Source: an uncultured Desulfovibrio sp.
GTDB lineage: Bacteria > Desulfobacterota > Desulfovibrionia > Desulfovibrionales > Desulfovibrionaceae
Direction: 5' to 3'
DNA length: 64,000 bases
Assembly: GCF_949282365.1 (NCBI RefSeq)
Contig: NZ_CASDOY010000003.1
Span: forward strand, 116,005 to 180,004
In this document: positions 1 through 9,924 of the stretch, one piece after another
Layout: each line of letters starts with the position of its first letter
How positions within the stretch are numbered: the first letter of the stretch is position 1
Notes under the pieces: model-generated
Told to the model about the DNA's origin: nothing
The model's input: the letters and a program-made list of their open reading frames with translations, nothing else
Database searches by the model: none
Made by a program: the position numbers and the translations under genes

Positions 1-771
1 ACGGCCCTCCAGCAGCCCGGCCACACGGCGGATCTCGCCCGCGCCGGGCAGGAAGGCCAGCAGACTGCCGGATTCCTGACGCATGAGGGCGGCGATGACG
101 TCGGCCATATGCGGCCACAGGGCCTGGGGACCGCTGTGCGCGGCGGCGGCAGGCAGGGGCAGGTAGCATTCCTCCACGGGGAACTGCCGTCCCTCGCAGG
201 CGATGACGGGTGCGTCTCCCAAAAGTCCGGCCACCTGCCGGCCGTCCAGGGTGGCGGACATGACCAGCAGGCGCAGGTCGGGCCGCAGCACGGCCCGGCT
301 CTCCAGACACAGGGCCAGTCCCATGTCGGCCTGCAGGGAACGCTCGTGGAATTCGTCGAAGATGACGCAGCCCACGTCCGGCAGCTCGGGATCGGCCAGC
401 AGTCGGCGGGTCAGGACGCCTTCGGTGATGATCTCCAGCCGGGTCCGGGCCGAGATCGCGCTTTCCTGCCGCATGCGGTAGCCCACGGTCTGTCCCACAT
501 CCTCGCCCAGCAGGCGGGCGGCATAGCGGGCCAGGGCACGGGCGGCCACGCGGCGCGGCTCCAGCAGCAGGATCTTTTTGCCCGCCAGCCACGGCGCTGC
601 CAGCAGCCACAGGGGCACGCGGCTGCTCTTGCCGGCCCCGGGAGGGGCGCTCAGGACGGCGCTGCCCTTTATTTCCAGGGCCTTGTCCAGCGCGATGCGC
701 ACGGCATCCACCGGCACGGGGGGGAGATCGGGACAGGGACGGGGCAGGGCGGCGGCAGGGGACGTTTTCAT
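1..771 (-). CDS. hrpB: ATP-dependent helicase HrpB, N-terminal part (runs off the window)
   Basis: DExH-box RNA/DNA helicase of the HrpB family; only the first 257 codons are present and the gene continues beyond base 1. The translation shows a P-loop (PPGAGKSS, residues 43-50), an EPRR motif, a DExH box (DEFH, residues 139-142, followed by ERS) and the SAT motif of helicase motif III. HrpB is usually around 800 residues, so the helicase C-terminal and HrpB-specific domains lie outside. The ATG at 769-771 is chosen because the sequence becomes helicase-like shortly after it. It is divergent from the sigma-54 regulator at 873. The cellular role of HrpB is poorly defined in general. Confidence 0.9.
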   Translation of the reverse strand, partial: MKTSPAAALPRPCPDLPPVPVDAVRIALDKALEIKGSAVLSAPPGAGKSSRVPLWLLAAPWLAGKKILLLEPRRVAARALARYAARLLGEDVGQTVGYRMRQESAISARTRLEIITEGVLTRRLLADPELPDVGCVIFDEFHERSLQADMGLALCLESRAVLRPDLRLLVMSATLDGRQVAGLLGDAPVIACEGRQFPVEECYLPLPAAAAHSGPQALWPHMADVIAALMRQESGSLLAFLPGAGEIRRVAGLLEGR

Positions 772-872
772 GGGGCGTACTGGGGGAGGCGGTTGCATCC
801 CTGTTTTTTTGCTGGAAATTGGTGACGTGTCAGTGTATTGACAGTCTAAAGGCCTGAACGTGGAGAGTGTCC

Positions 873-1940
<1,068 letters not shown>

Positions 1941-2017
1941 CCGGCACGGCCGGCGGCTTTTCGGACTGCGGGGCACCCGCAGGTTTGCCTGTCCTCGCGG
2001 ACAGGAGGAGGTCCTTT

Positions 2018-2779
2018 ATGAACATGCGTATGGCAAGTATCCTTTGTCTGCTCGTCATGCTGGCCGCGTGCACGGCCGGACAGCAGCGCGGTCTGGTGGG
2101 CGATACCTATGTCTCGTCCTCCCAGCCCGCCGTGGCCCTCAAGGCCCGCGACCTGCCCCTGATGGGCAGTGTGGCCGGCACGTCGCGCCTGACCAGTTCC
2201 GGTGCCCTGGGCGGGCTGCCCATCGACAGCTGGATCACTGTTTACGGCAAGGGCGACGGCGCATCGCCGCTGGCCATCGTGGCCCATGGCGAAGTGCCCA
2301 ACGGCTGGTACTGGGACGGCATCATGCGCCAGCCCTTCAGCATCGACGAAGGCGTGGAGACCATCGGCGATCTTGGTTTCCAGGCCTGCACCTATGTGGT
2401 CAGTGCCAAGCGTGACGCCTTCCTGCCCCTGGAAGACCCCGAAGGCGCGCGCATCCTCGCCCAGGACGGGACCCCGCCCCGCCGCTGGCTGGCGCGCATG
2501 TTCGCCAACCGCTTCAATTTCGACAATGACAAGATCGTGCTGGAATACCGCGAACCCCTGCCGGATGATATTACGTCCATAACGGCACTGCCTCTAGGCC
2601 GTGCGGATTATATTGCCGCTTTTGAGCAGCGGGCGCGGGAAGCGTTTGCTGCGGGACCCGTCAGCATACCGGCTTCCGGCATGACGCGGGCGAACAGTCT
2701 CGGCGCGTTGCAGTGGCGTTATCTGGACGAGATCTTCTGGGGAACGGTCTCTCCCTATGACCGTATGGACTGGCGTTGA
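2018..2779 (+). CDS. Predicted lipoprotein of unknown function
   Basis: A 253-residue exported lipoprotein. The signal sequence is short and hydrophobic with a lipobox ending LAAC, making Cys18 the predicted lipidation site. The start at ATG 2018 is supported by a strong AGGAGG-type ribosome binding site at 2003-2011. The mature part is a globular domain with several aromatic residues (for example NGWYWDG and QWRYLDEIFWG near the C terminus) and no catalytic motif I recognise. From memory it resembles a lipoprotein family largely confined to Desulfovibrio (DUF4851); this is not verified. It follows the sigma-54 regulator by about 80 nt and could be co-transcribed or a target. Confidence 0.75.
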   Translation: MNMRMASILCLLVMLAACTAGQQRGLVGDTYVSSSQPAVALKARDLPLMGSVAGTSRLTSSGALGGLPIDSWITVYGKGDGASPLAIVAHGEVPNGWYWDGIMRQPFSIDEGVETIGDLGFQACTYVVSAKRDAFLPLEDPEGARILAQDGTPPRRWLARMFANRFNFDNDKIVLEYREPLPDDITSITALPLGRADYIAAFEQRAREAFAAGPVSIPASGMTRANSLGALQWRYLDEIFWGTVSPYDRMDWR

Positions 2780-2927
2780 TCCATCCTTGCGAAAAATATG
2801 CGGTTTCACGTTCCTTCATTATTGACGAAGCCTGTTGACTATTGTACCCAGTAAAAAAGTTCTTGAAAAGAGTGCAGCACAGAGCGATGGAATATCGCTG
2901 CTGCAAGAATCACGCATGAGGTACACT

Positions 2928-3326
2928 ATGGATGATTATCTGAAGGAAGCACTGGAGATCGCCAGGGCGCAGGCCAGCGTGCGCGTCATGTCGGAAGAAG
3001 AGATCACGTCGTTTATCCAGAAAGTGGCTGCCGGTATCCGTACCGTCGCCGAGGGCGAACTGCCTGTGGAACTGGATTCCGCCGACATGCAGCAGGATGC
3101 GCGCAAGTCCATCAAGGAAAAGTCCGTCACGTGTCTTGAATGCGGCAAGACCTTCAAGATCCTGACCAAGCGCCACCTGGCCATGCATGGTATGGATGCC
3201 GCTGCCTACCGCGAAAAGTGGGGCTTCAAGAAGGACACGCCCCTGGTGTGCAAGGCACTGCAGCGCGAACGCCGTCGCAAGATGAAAGACATGAAGCTGT
3301 GGGAAAAGCGTCGCAAGGCCCAATAG
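2928..3326 (+). CDS. Ros/MucR-family zinc-finger transcriptional regulator
   Basis: A 132-residue DNA-binding protein of the Ros/MucR family. The diagnostic zinc-finger segment is CLECGKTFKILTKRHLAMHG, with ligands spaced C-x2-C-x10-H-x3-H. That is one residue longer before the first His than in classical Ros. The typical following part (YREKWGFKKDTPLVC, then a basic tail rich in K and R) is present. In alphaproteobacteria these proteins repress exopolysaccharide and motility genes; deltaproteobacterial members are numerous and mostly uncharacterised. The start at ATG 2928 is preferred because GAGG lies 6 nt upstream; ATG 2916 is an in-frame alternative. A good terminator follows directly. 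Confidence 0.85.
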   Translation: MDDYLKEALEIARAQASVRVMSEEEITSFIQKVAAGIRTVAEGELPVELDSADMQQDARKSIKEKSVTCLECGKTFKILTKRHLAMHGMDAAAYREKWGFKKDTPLVCKALQRERRRKMKDMKLWEKRRKAQ

Positions 3327-3333
3327 CACAAAC

Positions 3334-3360
3334 ACCCGCCGCCCGGCGGGTTTTTCTTTT
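3334..3360 (+). terminator. Rho-independent terminator of the MucR-like gene
   Basis: GC-rich hairpin CCCGCC-GCCC-GGCGGG immediately followed by TTTTTCTTTT, 8 nt after the stop codon. It separates the regulator from the biotin operon. Confidence 0.85.
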
Positions 3361-3489
3361 CCGCCGTGCGCCGGACGCCTGCTGCGGGAAAAAATGCCGT
3401 CAGACAGGCGCCGGGCGTCCCCGGCCACGGGGCGGAGCAGGCTCCCGGCCCGCTCGCGCCGCCAACCATCCCACAAGGACCGAATCCCT

Positions 3490-4437
3490 ATGAGCCATCC
3501 TCTTTGTCCCGTACCTGCCACGCCTGCCGGGGCGGCCCCGCTGCTGGACGCGCCGCTGGAAAGGCTGCTGGACAGCGCCGATGCCCTGCGCGAGCGCCGT
3601 CATGGCCGCAGCGTCAGCCTGTGCGCCATCATCAATGCCCGCAGCGGCAACTGCGGCATGGACTGCCGTTTCTGTTCCCAGAGCCGGCACAACCGGACGC
3701 CCATCGCCCACTTCCCTTTTCTGGAGGCCGGGGCCCTGCGGGAGCGCATCCTGCGTCTGGCGGCCTGGCCCGTACGCCGTATCGGTATCGTGACCAGCGG
3801 CGGCGCCCTTGAAGAGCATGAGCTGCACTGCCTGCTGCAGGTGGTGCGCGATCTGCCGGAGGACGTGCGCCGCCGGGTCTGTACTTCGCTGGGGCGGCTG
3901 CCGGAGGCCCATCTGCGCGAGCTGGCCGCGGCCGGTGTCCGCCGCTATCACCATAATCTGGAGACATCGCGCGACTTTTATCCCCGCATCTGCACCACCC
4001 AGCTCTGGGACCAGCGGCGGGATACCGTCATCCGGGCGCAGGGGGCGGGCCTTTCGCTCTGCGCCGGGGGGCTCTTTGGCCTGGGCGAGAGCTGGGAGGA
4101 CCGGATAGCCTTCGCCTTCAGCCTGCGCGACCTGGGCGTGCGCCATGTGCCCCTGAATTTCCTGCACCCGCATCCGCAGACGCCGCTGGCCGGCCAGCCC
4201 CTGCTGGAGCCGGAGGCGGCCCTGCGCATCATCGCCCTGTTCCGTCACATCCTGCCCGACGCCAGCCTGCGCATCTGCGGTGGCCGGCCCGAGACCCTGC
4301 GCGAGCGTCAGGGCGACATCTTCCGGGCCGGGGCCGATGCCCTGATGACGGGCGATTACCTGACCACGCAGGGCATGGGCGTGGAAGACGATATCCGCAT
4401 GATCGAAGCCGCGGGACTGGAGGTGGCACGGCCATGA
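3490..4437 (+). CDS. bioB: Biotin synthase BioB
   Basis: Radical-SAM enzyme that inserts sulfur into dethiobiotin, the last step of biotin synthesis. The [4Fe-4S]/SAM motif is C55-x3-C59-x2-C62 (GNCGMDCRFCSQ). Candidate ligands of the auxiliary [2Fe-2S] cluster are also visible: the Cys in VCTSLG, the Cys in LSLCAGGLFGLGE, and the Arg in ICGGRPETL, matching the order Cys, Cys, Arg in E. coli BioB. Length is 315 residues, normal for the family. The ATG at 3490 has AAGGA about 10 nt upstream. The stop overlaps the start of the fused bioD-bioA gene (ATGA), indicating an operon with translational coupling. I see no BirA-type operator upstream. Confidence 0.93.
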   Translation: MSHPLCPVPATPAGAAPLLDAPLERLLDSADALRERRHGRSVSLCAIINARSGNCGMDCRFCSQSRHNRTPIAHFPFLEAGALRERILRLAAWPVRRIGIVTSGGALEEHELHCLLQVVRDLPEDVRRRVCTSLGRLPEAHLRELAAAGVRRYHHNLETSRDFYPRICTTQLWDQRRDTVIRAQGAGLSLCAGGLFGLGESWEDRIAFAFSLRDLGVRHVPLNFLHPHPQTPLAGQPLLEPEAALRIIALFRHILPDASLRICGGRPETLRERQGDIFRAGADALMTGDYLTTQGMGVEDDIRMIEAAGLEVARP

Positions 4438-6608
4438 GCGCACAGGTGATGCATGGCACGGAAAGGGAAGGGCGGGGGGCCCTGCAGGGCTTTTTTGTGA
4501 CCGGTACCGGCACGGATGTGGGCAAGACCGTCTTCACGGCGGCCCTGCTGCGCGCCCTGCGCGGCAGCGGAGTGGCGACCCAGGCCGTCAAGCCCGTACA
4601 GACCGGCGTGCGGCCGGAGCTGCTGGCGACCTCGGCCCTGGCCGACGGCGTGATCTATGGCCGTGCCGTGGCCGGCCTGCCCGCCTCGCCGCTGGAGGCG
4701 GCGGCCACCCTGCACTGTTTCTGCCTGCCCGCCTCGCCGCTGGAGGCGGCGGCCACCCTGCACTGTTTCTGCCTGCCCGCCTCGCCGCATCTGGCGGCCG
4801 GGGAGGAAGGGCGGCGGCTGACGGCCGACGGGCTGGCGGCCGATGTGCGGGCCCACTGGCAGCGTACGGCGGCCTCCCTGCTGCTGGTGGAAGGCGCTGG
4901 CGGCATGGCGGTGCCCGTCAACGAGGAGGAAGACACGCTGGACTTCATGGCTGCCCTGGACCTGCCGGTGCTGCTGGTGGGCAGCAACTGTCTGGGCGCG
5001 CTCAACCATGTGCTGCTCTCCCTGCAGGCCCTGCGCCAGAAAGGCCTGCGTCCGGCGGCGGTGGTCCTGATGTCGCCGGAAGAGCCTGAAGGTCTGGATG
5101 GGGAAGCCCGGCGTGAACGGGAGCGCGTGCTGGAGGACAATCCCCAATTTTTGCGCCGTCGTCTGGCCGCCTGGGGCGAGGATGCCCCGGTGTTGGTGCT
5201 GCCGCGCGTGCCCCGTCTGGATGCGGCGGGCTGGCAGGAACTGGCCGACGCCTGTGCCGGGCTGCTGCCCGCGCTGGCCCGGCATGTTCCGGCCGTCGGG
5301 GGCGAAGCGCCGCAGGCGCGAACGCGGGAGCCCCTGCCCGAACGCGACAGGCGCATCCTCTGGCATCCCTACACCTCGGCCGTGGATCCCCTGCCGGTCT
5401 TCGCGGCGGCGCGCAGCCACCACAATCGCATCGTCCTGGCCGACGGCCGGGAACTGGTGGACGGCATGTCCTCGTGGTGGACGGCCGTCCACGGCTACAA
5501 CCATCCGCGCCTGGTGGCGGCGGCCCAGCGGCAGGCCGGGCGGATGCCGCATGTGATGTTCGGCGGTCTGACCCACGCCCCGGCCGTGGAGCTGGGCGAG
5601 CGCCTGCTGGCCATGCTGCCCCGGGGGCTCGCGCGCGTCTTTCTGGCGGATTCCGGTTCCGTCTCGGTGGAAGTGGCCCTCAAGATGGCCCTGCAATACC
5701 AGCAGGGCGTGGGGCAGAAGCAGCGCACCTGCTTCCTGACGCCCCGGGGCGGCTATCACGGGGACACCACCGGCGCCATGTCGGTCTGCGATCCCGTGAC
5801 CGGCATGCACTGCCTGTTCACGGACATGCTGCCGCGCCAGATCTTCATGGAGCGGCCCTCCTGCCGTTTCGACCGCCCCTTCGATCCGGCCAGTCTGGAC
5901 GATGCCCGGCGCATCTTCGCGGAGCAGGGCGAGCGCATCGCCGCCGTCATCCTCGAACCGCTGGTGCAGGGCGCGGGCGGCATGTGGTTCTACCACCCCG
6001 ACTATCTGCGCGGCATGGCGCGCCTGTGCCGGGAACACGGGGCCCTGCTGGTCTTCGACGAGATCGCCACGGGCTTCGGCCGCACCGGGACCCTGTTCGC
6101 CGCGGAACGGGCCGGCCTCTGCCCGGACATCCTCTGCTGCGGCAAGGCCCTGACCGGCGGCGTCATGACGCTGGCCGCCACGGCCTGCACCGAGGAGGTG
6201 GCGCAGGGCATTTGCCGTGATGGCATGGTCTTCATGCACGGGCCCACCTTCATGGGCAATGCCCTGGCCTGTGCCGTGGCCTGCGCCAGTCTGGACATCC
6301 TGTCGGAAGGCCATTGGCAGGGACAGGTGGCCATGCTGGAAGCAAGCCTGGCAGCGGGCCTTGCCCCCTGCCGGGAACTGCCGCAGGTGGCCGACGTGCG
6401 CGTGCTGGGCGGTATCGGCGTGGTGGAGACCACCCGGCCGGTGGTCATGGCCGCCATGCAGGACTTCTTCGTGGAGCGGGGCGTGTGGATACGCCCCTTC
6501 AACCGCCTCGTCTATGTCATGCCGCCCTATGTCAGCCCGCGCGAGGACGTGGAGCGCCTGTGCGCGGCCATGCGCGACGTCCTGACCCTGCCCGGCATGC
6601 TGGCGTAA
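4434..6608 (+). CDS. bioDA: Fused dethiobiotin synthetase / DAPA aminotransferase (BioD-BioA)
   Basis: A 724-residue bifunctional enzyme for two consecutive biotin steps. Residues 1 to about 290 are BioD, with ATP-binding loop GTGTDVGKT (24-32), VKPVQTG, and the VEGAGGMAVPV motif. Residues from about 303 are BioA, an adenosylmethionine-8-amino-7-oxononanoate aminotransferase. It begins with the WHPYTS signature, has SSWWTAVHGYNHP and the DEIATGFGRTG motif, and binds PLP through Lys571 in GKALTGG. BioD-BioA fusions are known from plants and some bacteria, with BioD generating the product BioA's substrate leads to. The BioD part contains a 48-bp in-frame tandem duplication (residues about 81-113) just before the SPHLAAG motif. 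Confidence 0.93.
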   Translation: MSAQVMHGTEREGRGALQGFFVTGTGTDVGKTVFTAALLRALRGSGVATQAVKPVQTGVRPELLATSALADGVIYGRAVAGLPASPLEAAATLHCFCLPASPLEAAATLHCFCLPASPHLAAGEEGRRLTADGLAADVRAHWQRTAASLLLVEGAGGMAVPVNEEEDTLDFMAALDLPVLLVGSNCLGALNHVLLSLQALRQKGLRPAAVVLMSPEEPEGLDGEARRERERVLEDNPQFLRRRLAAWGEDAPVLVLPRVPRLDAAGWQELADACAGLLPALARHVPAVGGEAPQARTREPLPERDRRILWHPYTSAVDPLPVFAAARSHHNRIVLADGRELVDGMSSWWTAVHGYNHPRLVAAAQRQAGRMPHVMFGGLTHAPAVELGERLLAMLPRGLARVFLADSGSVSVEVALKMALQYQQGVGQKQRTCFLTPRGGYHGDTTGAMSVCDPVTGMHCLFTDMLPRQIFMERPSCRFDRPFDPASLDDARRIFAEQGERIAAVILEPLVQGAGGMWFYHPDYLRGMARLCREHGALLVFDEIATGFGRTGTLFAAERAGLCPDILCCGKALTGGVMTLAATACTEEVAQGICRDGMVFMHGPTFMGNALACAVACASLDILSEGHWQGQVAMLEASLAAGLAPCRELPQVADVRVLGGIGVVETTRPVVMAAMQDFFVERGVWIRPFNRLVYVMPPYVSPREDVERLCAAMRDVLTLPGMLA
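4675..4788 (+). repeat. 48-bp in-frame tandem duplication inside bioD
   Basis: Two perfect copies of a 48-bp unit (4675-4722 and 4723-4770) followed by an 18-bp partial third copy (4771-4788). Each unit encodes LPASPLEAAATLHCFC. The canonical BioD motif SPHLAA follows the last partial copy, so the duplication inserts one extra 16-residue unit without changing frame. Confidence 0.95.
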
Positions 6609-6909
6609 AAAGAGACGGGAACAGGTGGTGGGGCAAGGCTCTCCTGGGCGTTGTTCCTGCCCGCGACGTCCCCGTGCGGACAGGCAGGCCCGCGGCCATG
6701 CCCGAAAAGCCTGTCGCCTTCCGCGCCGGAGCGGCTGGGCTCCCTCCGTCCTTTGCCCTTCCTCCCTCCCGGTGCGCTTTGATACGCAACGGTGCAGCGC
6801 GGGCCCTGCTTGCGGGGAGGGCAGTTGCAGGAGGGGCAGGAGGGCCCGGGAGGAAAACCGTGAGGCACTGGCCAAAGGGCGGGTTTTCCGGGGAGATGCG
6901 ACGGGGATG
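6609..6909. other. Intergenic region without a recognised gene
   Basis: About 300 nt between the convergent bioDA and the small gene at 6910. Open frames here have no plausible start and no family resemblance. The only structure noted is an inverted pair GGAAAACC (6852-6859) / GGTTTTCC (6882-6889) with a 22-nt loop, which may act as a terminator for either strand but has no clear T-tract. Confidence 0.5.
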
Positions 6910-7167
6910 TTACCTCTCCAGCTTCCCTCCGTGCCCCTCCGGCTCCTTCCCGTCCTGCTGCGGCTTCGCGCCCGCCAGCAGGCCGATCTGGCCCCGGAAG
7001 ATGACCTTGGTGGCCGTCGCATCGGCCAGTTCCGCCACGTCCATGAATTTTTCCAGCAGTTCCAGCAGATAGTAGCGATCGTGTTCGCAACCGTCCCTGA
7101 AATCGGCCTCCAGTTCGCCGGAGCGCATATAGGTTTCGAATTCCTCAAGATCCTTCACTGTCAGCAT
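6910..7167 (-). CDS. Small hypothetical protein (85 aa)
   Basis: Small acidic protein, not recognised. It is mostly helical in appearance with the segment YYLLELLEKFMDVAELADA and a charged, Gly/Lys-rich tail. The ATG at 7165-7167 has a GAGGAG ribosome binding site close upstream. The start lies inside the 3' end of the LpdD-like gene (23-bp overlap), so the two are translationally coupled and probably function together. The ending and exact function are uncertain. Confidence 0.6.
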   Translation of the reverse strand: MLTVKDLEEFETYMRSGELEADFRDGCEHDRYYLLELLEKFMDVAELADATATKVIFRGQIGLLAGAKPQQDGKEPEGHGGKLER

Positions 7168-7573
7168 GCATGCTCTCCTCTTGCCGCCGAAGGCGGCGCA
7201 GACCGCGGGCCCCCAGCGTGCGGGCCATGTCCAGGATCGTGTCGATCTCCTCACGGCTGATATCGTCAAAATGGATGCCCGCGCTGACGCAGACCGTCGC
7301 CCCCAGGGCCCGGCAGTAGTCCCGGGCCAGCGGCAGCGCGGCCTCGTCGTCGCGATGGCCCGTGCGGCGCAGCACATGCAGGCGCACTCCGGCCGGAGGG
7401 CGGGGGGCTGTCCCGCTTCCTTCCCGGGCGGGCTCGGCCAGGACCACGGCGCCGATATGGGCAGCGCCGCCGGTCAGCAGCAGCTGCCAGTCATCCCCGG
7501 CCGGCAGCAGACGCAGCTCCAGGAACAGCCTGCCGCGTACGCAGCGCAGACGAAAGCTCGGATTCTTGTCCAT
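7145..7573 (-). CDS. LpdD-like (prenylated-flavin chaperone-like) domain protein
   Basis: A 142-residue protein whose motifs HIGAVVLAEP, the RTGHRDDE stretch and VCVSAGIHFDDISREEID match the family that includes LpdD/gallate-decarboxylase subunit D and related archaeal and bacterial proteins. LpdD-type proteins are associated with UbiD-family decarboxylases that use prenylated FMN. No UbiD or UbiX gene is visible nearby, so any such link is unproven. The ATG at 7571-7573 is chosen although the ribosome binding site is poor; upstream in-frame TTG/CTG codons cannot be excluded. It is divergent from fhs. Confidence 0.65.
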   Translation of the reverse strand: MDKNPSFRLRCVRGRLFLELRLLPAGDDWQLLLTGGAAHIGAVVLAEPAREGSGTAPRPPAGVRLHVLRRTGHRDDEAALPLARDYCRALGATVCVSAGIHFDDISREEIDTILDMARTLGARGLRRLRRQEESMHADSEGS

Positions 7574-7684
7574 CTCCGAAGCATGCGGCAGATGGCGCGC
7601 AAAGGCAAGCCGCGGGCCGCCGTACGCTTGACCCACTGCCCCGGAGCAAGTAAGTAACAGGCAAACAAAATCCAAGGAGAAGAC

Positions 7685-9460
7685 ATGGCTCTTGATCCTA
7701 CCCGGCATCCTGACTGGCAGATTGCCCAGGATGCTGAAAAATCTATGAAAACTGTGGAAACCCTGGCTGCGGAGCTGGGGCTCGAGAAAGATGAGCTGTC
7801 CCCCTACGGACACTATATGGGCAAGATCGAGCAGCAGGCCGTGCTGCGTCGTCTGGCTGACCGGCCTGACGGCAAGTATGTGGACGTGACCGCCATAACG
7901 CCGACCCCCCTGGGCGAAGGCAAGTCCACCACCACCATCGGTCTGGTGCAGGGCCTCTCCAAGCGCGGCGTGAAGACCACCGCCGCCATCCGCCAGCCTT
8001 CCGGCGGTCCCACCATGGGCATGAAGGGCTCCGCCGCGGGCGGCGGTCTGGCCCAGTGCATCCCGCTGACCCCGTATTCCCTGAATTTCACTGGCGATAT
8101 CCACGCCATCACCTCGGCCCACAACCTGGCTATGGTGGCCCTGACCTCGCGCATGCAGCACGAACGCAACTACGATGACGAAAAGCTGGAACGCCTGTCC
8201 GGCATGCGCCGCCTCAACATCGACCCCACCCGCGTAGGCATGGGCTGGGCCATGGACTTCTGCTGCCAGGCCCTGCGCAACGTCATCATCGGCATCGAAG
8301 GCGACGGCCGCCGCAACGACGGCTTCATGATGCGTTCGCGTTTCGACATCACGGCCGCTTCGGAGATCATGTCCATCATCTCCCTGGCCCGCGACCTGCC
8401 CGATCTGCGCAAGCGCCTGTCGCGCGTGGTGCTGGCCTTTGACCGTGCCGGCAATCCCGTGACCACCGCCGATCTGGAAGTGGACGGCGCCATGATGGCC
8501 TGGCTGCTGGAAGCCAGCAAACCCAACCTGATCCAGACCATCGAAGGCCAGCCCGTGCTGGTGCACGCCGGCCCCTTCGGCAACATCGCCCTGGGACAGA
8601 GCTCCATCATCGCCGACCGCGTGGCTCTCAAGCTGAGCGACATCCATGTGACGGAATCCGGCTTCGGTTCCGAGATCGGCTACGAAAAGTTCTGGAACGT
8701 CAAGTGCCACATGAGCGGCCTCAAGCCTGACGCCGCCGTCATCGTGGCCACGGTGCGCGCCCTCAAGAACCACGGCGGCGCGCAGCCGCCCATGCCCGGT
8801 CGTCCGCTGCCCGAACCCTACACCCGCGAAGACGTGGGCCTGGTGGAAGCCGGTTGCGTCAACCTGCTGCGCCATATCGGCATCGTGCGCCGTTCCGGCG
8901 TGGCCCCGGTGGTCTGCATCAATGCCTTCGCCACGGACAGCAAGAACGAGATCGCCGCCATCCGCCGCATCTGCGAGGATGCCGGCGCGCGCGTGGCCCT
9001 GTCCGAACACTGGCTCAAGGGCGGCGACGGCGCGCTGGAACTGGCCGATGCCGTCATGGATGCCTGCAACGAGACCAACAAGTTCGCGCCGCTCTACGAC
9101 TGGTCCATGCCCTTCGAGCAGCGTATCGAGACCATCGCCAGGGAAGTCTACGGCGCCGACGGCGTGGATTTCGCCCCGCTGGCCAAACAGCGCATCAAGG
9201 AACTGCAGGCCCGTCCCGACGCCGGGGAACTGGGCATCTGCATGGTCAAGACCCAGTACTCCCTGTCCGACGATCCGGCCCTCAAGGGCGCGCCCACGGG
9301 CTGGCGCCTGCATGTGCGCGACTGCCTATTCTACGGCGGCGCGGGCCTGGTGGTGCCGGTGGCCGGGGACATCAGCCTCATGCCCGGCACCGGTTCCCGT
9401 CCGGCCTTCCGCAACGTGGACGTGGATCTGGAAGCCGGTCAGGTGACCGGCCTGTTCTAG
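7685..9460 (+). CDS. fhs: Formate-tetrahydrofolate ligase
   Basis: ATP-dependent enzyme that joins formate to tetrahydrofolate to give 10-formyl-THF, feeding one-carbon metabolism (purines, fMet, or the methyl branch of the Wood-Ljungdahl pathway). The ATP-binding signature TPLGEGKSTTTIGL is at about residues 75-90. The conserved RQPSGGPTMGMKGSAAGGG and FTGDIHAI blocks and the C-terminal MPGTGSRPAFRNVDVD are all present. Length is 591 residues, slightly longer than the usual 555-580 because of an N-terminal extension. AAGGAGAAG precedes the ATG. It is monocistronic, with a terminator hairpin about 190 nt downstream. Confidence 0.97.
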   Translation: MALDPTRHPDWQIAQDAEKSMKTVETLAAELGLEKDELSPYGHYMGKIEQQAVLRRLADRPDGKYVDVTAITPTPLGEGKSTTTIGLVQGLSKRGVKTTAAIRQPSGGPTMGMKGSAAGGGLAQCIPLTPYSLNFTGDIHAITSAHNLAMVALTSRMQHERNYDDEKLERLSGMRRLNIDPTRVGMGWAMDFCCQALRNVIIGIEGDGRRNDGFMMRSRFDITAASEIMSIISLARDLPDLRKRLSRVVLAFDRAGNPVTTADLEVDGAMMAWLLEASKPNLIQTIEGQPVLVHAGPFGNIALGQSSIIADRVALKLSDIHVTESGFGSEIGYEKFWNVKCHMSGLKPDAAVIVATVRALKNHGGAQPPMPGRPLPEPYTREDVGLVEAGCVNLLRHIGIVRRSGVAPVVCINAFATDSKNEIAAIRRICEDAGARVALSEHWLKGGDGALELADAVMDACNETNKFAPLYDWSMPFEQRIETIAREVYGADGVDFAPLAKQRIKELQARPDAGELGICMVKTQYSLSDDPALKGAPTGWRLHVRDCLFYGGAGLVVPVAGDISLMPGTGSRPAFRNVDVDLEAGQVTGLF

Positions 9461-9647
9461 ACCGGGAAGGCCGCTGCCCCGGGGGCTGTCCCGCTCCTGC
9501 CCTGGGCGCTTTCCCGCGCGGCAGGGCGGCAGGAGAGCCGGGGCACGGCCATCGGCCTCACGCCGTCTGTTCCGTGCGGCGCGACGAAAAACGCATCACC
9601 TGGCCTGCGCCTGCCCCGGGCGCGGTGCCGGATCACACAAAACAGAA

Positions 9648-9690
9648 GCCCTCCCGGCAGAAAGCACACTCCTGCCGGGAGGTCTCTTTT
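9648..9690 (+). terminator. Terminator hairpin downstream of fhs
   Basis: Long perfect stem CCTCCCGGCAG / CTGCCGGGAGG with an 11-nt loop followed by TCTCTTTT. It lies about 190 nt after the fhs stop codon; nothing that looks coding lies between. Confidence 0.75.
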
Positions 9691-9871
9691 GTGGTATGAG
9701 GCCAGCTCCGGCACAGGAGCAGGCAGCCGGAAGCTGTTTCCGGCAGGGGCTGACGCGGCCGGGAGCGGGACGGTCCTTCGCGGATCGTGGATACCGGGGC
9801 CCGCTGCGGCGGCGGGAATTGCGGGCCCCGACGGGATGGAGCGTGACGCGTTCCCGACCGGGCGGACGGAC

Positions 9872-9906
9872 AAAAAACGGCGGCCTTGCGCGATGCAGGG
9901 CCGCCG
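9872..9906 (-). terminator. Terminator of the sodium:solute symporter gene
   Basis: Read on the minus strand: stem CGGCGGCC / GGCCGCCG followed by a run of six T residues, placed 19 nt after the symporter stop codon. Confidence 0.8.
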
Positions 9907-9924
9907 GTCCGCGTTCGGTATTCG

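Noticed and set aside
2835..2863. Sigma-70 promoter (TTGACT) ahead of the MucR-like gene
   Set aside because: A -35-like TTGACT is present at 2835-2840 but no acceptable -10 element lies at the right spacing, so I did not annotate it.
3361..3489. Possible BirA operator upstream of bioB
   Set aside because: No TTGTTAAC/GTTAACAA-type inverted repeat is present in this stretch.
4356..7148. Very long minus-strand open frame (930 codons) opposite bioDA
   Set aside because: It is the mirror of a strongly coding gene in high-GC DNA; its translation is low-complexity (His/Gln/Arg/Gly-rich) with no domain, while the plus strand encodes clear BioD and BioA.
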